DNA of 33,422 bases from Corallococcus praedator (GTDB taxonomy: Bacteria; Myxococcota; Myxococcia; Myxococcales; Myxococcaceae). This document shows, in pieces, positions 32,621 through 33,422 of the stretch. Made by a program: the position numbers and the translations under genes. Position 1 is the stretch's first letter. The number at the start of each line of letters is the position of its first letter. The stretch spans positions 1-33,422 of the forward strand of contig NZ_RAWI01000058.1 of assembly GCF_003612125.1 (NCBI RefSeq), given 5' to 3'. The notes under the pieces are model-generated. The model was not told the DNA's origin, searched no databases, and saw nothing but the letters and a program-made list of their open reading frames with translations.

Positions 32621-33358
32621 ATGGATTCGACGATGGAGCGGGCCGGAAACTTCCTCCCGCGTGTGGATGAGAGCGCGGCTTCCTCGAACGCGGTGGACCG
32701 TCGGGTGGTGACGTTGACGGCCCCGGCCTCCGCGGCCGCCGAGCAGTACCGGACGCTGTACTACCGGCTGGAGCGGATGCGGGAGCAGCGCCCGATGAAG
32801 GTGGTGGCGCTCACCTCGGCCATGCCCGGCGAGGGCAAGACGGTGACGAGCGTCAACCTGGCGCTGGCTGCCGCCCGGGCGAACCCGGAGCGCCGCATCC
32901 TGCTGGTGGACGCGGACCTGCGCCGGGGCCAGGTGGCCCCCACGCTGGGCATGCGCAACAAGCAGGGTCTGGCGGAGCTCTTGGCCGGTGAGTGCGATGT
33001 GCGCGACGTGGTGCGCCGCTTCAACGCCACGCGGCTGGCCGTCATCCCCGCCGGCGCCACGCCGGAGGAGAGCACCCAGGTGCTGGCCAGCGCCCGGATG
33101 AAGCAGTTCCTCAAGGCGGTGCGCGAGGGCTTCGACGAGGTGTACGTGGACCTGCCGCCCACGCTGCCGTTCGCGGACGCGGCCATCCTGGGCCACCAGA
33201 TGGACGGCGTGCTGATGGTCATCCGCGCCAACGTCACCCCCTCCAAGGTGGTGAACCAGGCGGTGGAGCAGCTGGCGGGCGCGGCGCTGGTGGGCTGCGT
33301 GCTCAACGGGGCGGAAGTGAACGCGACCCCGTACCTGAAGAACTACGTGAAGAAGTAG
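32621..33358 (+). CDS. exoD: BY-kinase-type ATPase (CpsD/Wzc C-domain)
   Basis: A 245-aa P-loop ATPase with Walker A SAMPGEGKT, Walker A' LLVDADLRRG and Walker B-like EVYVDLPPT, the layout of bacterial tyrosine kinases that partner Wzz proteins. An N-terminal segment includes AAAEQYRTLYYRLE, the usual Wzc interface helix. BY-kinases normally end in a Tyr cluster for autophosphorylation. This tail is only TPYLKNYVKK, with two Tyr, so phosphorylation may be limited or act on other proteins. In M. xanthus the matching gene (exoD/btkA) encodes an active tyrosine kinase needed for spores. The ATG at 32621 has GGAG 7 bases upstream. Confidence 0.88.
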   Translation: MDSTMERAGNFLPRVDESAASSNAVDRRVVTLTAPASAAAEQYRTLYYRLERMREQRPMKVVALTSAMPGEGKTVTSVNLALAAARANPERRILLVDADLRRGQVAPTLGMRNKQGLAELLAGECDVRDVVRRFNATRLAVIPAGATPEESTQVLASARMKQFLKAVREGFDEVYVDLPPTLPFADAAILGHQMDGVLMVIRANVTPSKVVNQAVEQLAGAALVGCVLNGAEVNATPYLKNYVKK

Positions 33359-33422
33359 CAGCACCGCAGCACGACATGCAGGTGAGAGCAGTCTGTCTGG
33401 CCTTCCGTCCCCCCTCCTATGC
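33359..33422 (+). other. Window end, next gene start not resolved
   Basis: Only 64 bases remain after the kinase gene. An open frame from an ATG at 33376 reaches the window edge (beginning MQVRAVCLAFRPPSYA), but it has no clear ribosome-binding site and is too short to identify. In M. xanthus a sugar-phosphate transferase gene (exoE) would follow. Confidence 0.25.

Noticed and set aside
30980-33364. Minus-strand open frame of 794 codons opposite the end of the barrel gene, exoC and exoD
   Set aside because: His/Leu/Arg-rich antisense frame with no fold; the plus-strand proteins have full domain signatures.

Overview
The window is GC-rich, gene-dense bacterial DNA with strong G/C third-position bias. 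It reads as a Myxococcaceae chromosome (Myxococcus, Corallococcus or Pyxidicoccus type). The reasons are a sigma-54 activator, several TPR and DUF4388 proteins, and a right-hand operon matching the spore-coat exo operon of Myxococcus xanthus. From memory, relA and exo also lie within a few tens of genes of each other in M. xanthus. Genus-level assignment is inference. Base 1 is a real contig end: bases 1-19 match the Nextera transposase mosaic end with one mismatch, so they are sequencing adapter and not genome.

Left part (20-10,613), housekeeping and envelope: the 5' end of a zinc-ribbon gene cut by the contig end; the bifunctional (p)ppGpp enzyme relA; ridA; a membrane-anchored protein with three tandem DsbA-like domains; a divergent TusA-like protein; an ABC ATPase/permease pair; a periplasmic penicillin-binding transpeptidase; a DUF4388 protein; and a small glutaredoxin-like protein.

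Middle part (10,618-24,355), signalling and metabolism: a degenerate receiver-GGDEF protein next to an NtrC-type sigma-54 activator; an atypical SDR; a CPA1 Na+/H+ antiporter; a TPR protein whose ribosome-binding site lies in a hairpin; and an aromatic amino acid group made of DAHP synthase facing two overlapping prephenate dehydratase genes. A minus-strand run then carries DUF4291, EVE-domain, TPR and DUF4336 proteins, plus an unrecognised Ala/Gly-rich protein without Cys or Trp.

Right part (24,404-33,422), carbohydrate and surface polysaccharide: a glycogen-debranching-type enzyme whose start overlaps the end of a treZ-like C-terminal remnant; a phospholipase D/cardiolipin synthase-like protein; a small membrane protein; and a sigma-54-type promoter in front of a four-gene exo-like operon. 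That operon encodes a short outer-membrane polysaccharide export lipoprotein, an outer-membrane beta-barrel, a Wzz/Wzc-N chain-length protein and a BY-kinase-type ATPase. Together these resemble the composite OPX/beta-barrel (Wza/Wzp) export route known from M. xanthus.

I saw no rRNA, tRNA, CRISPR array, insertion sequence or prophage. The less ordinary items are the triple-DsbA protein, the paired prephenate dehydratases with different active-site changes, the doubly degenerate receiver-GGDEF protein, the treZ remnant, the Ala/Gly-rich protein, and several candidate regulatory repeats.
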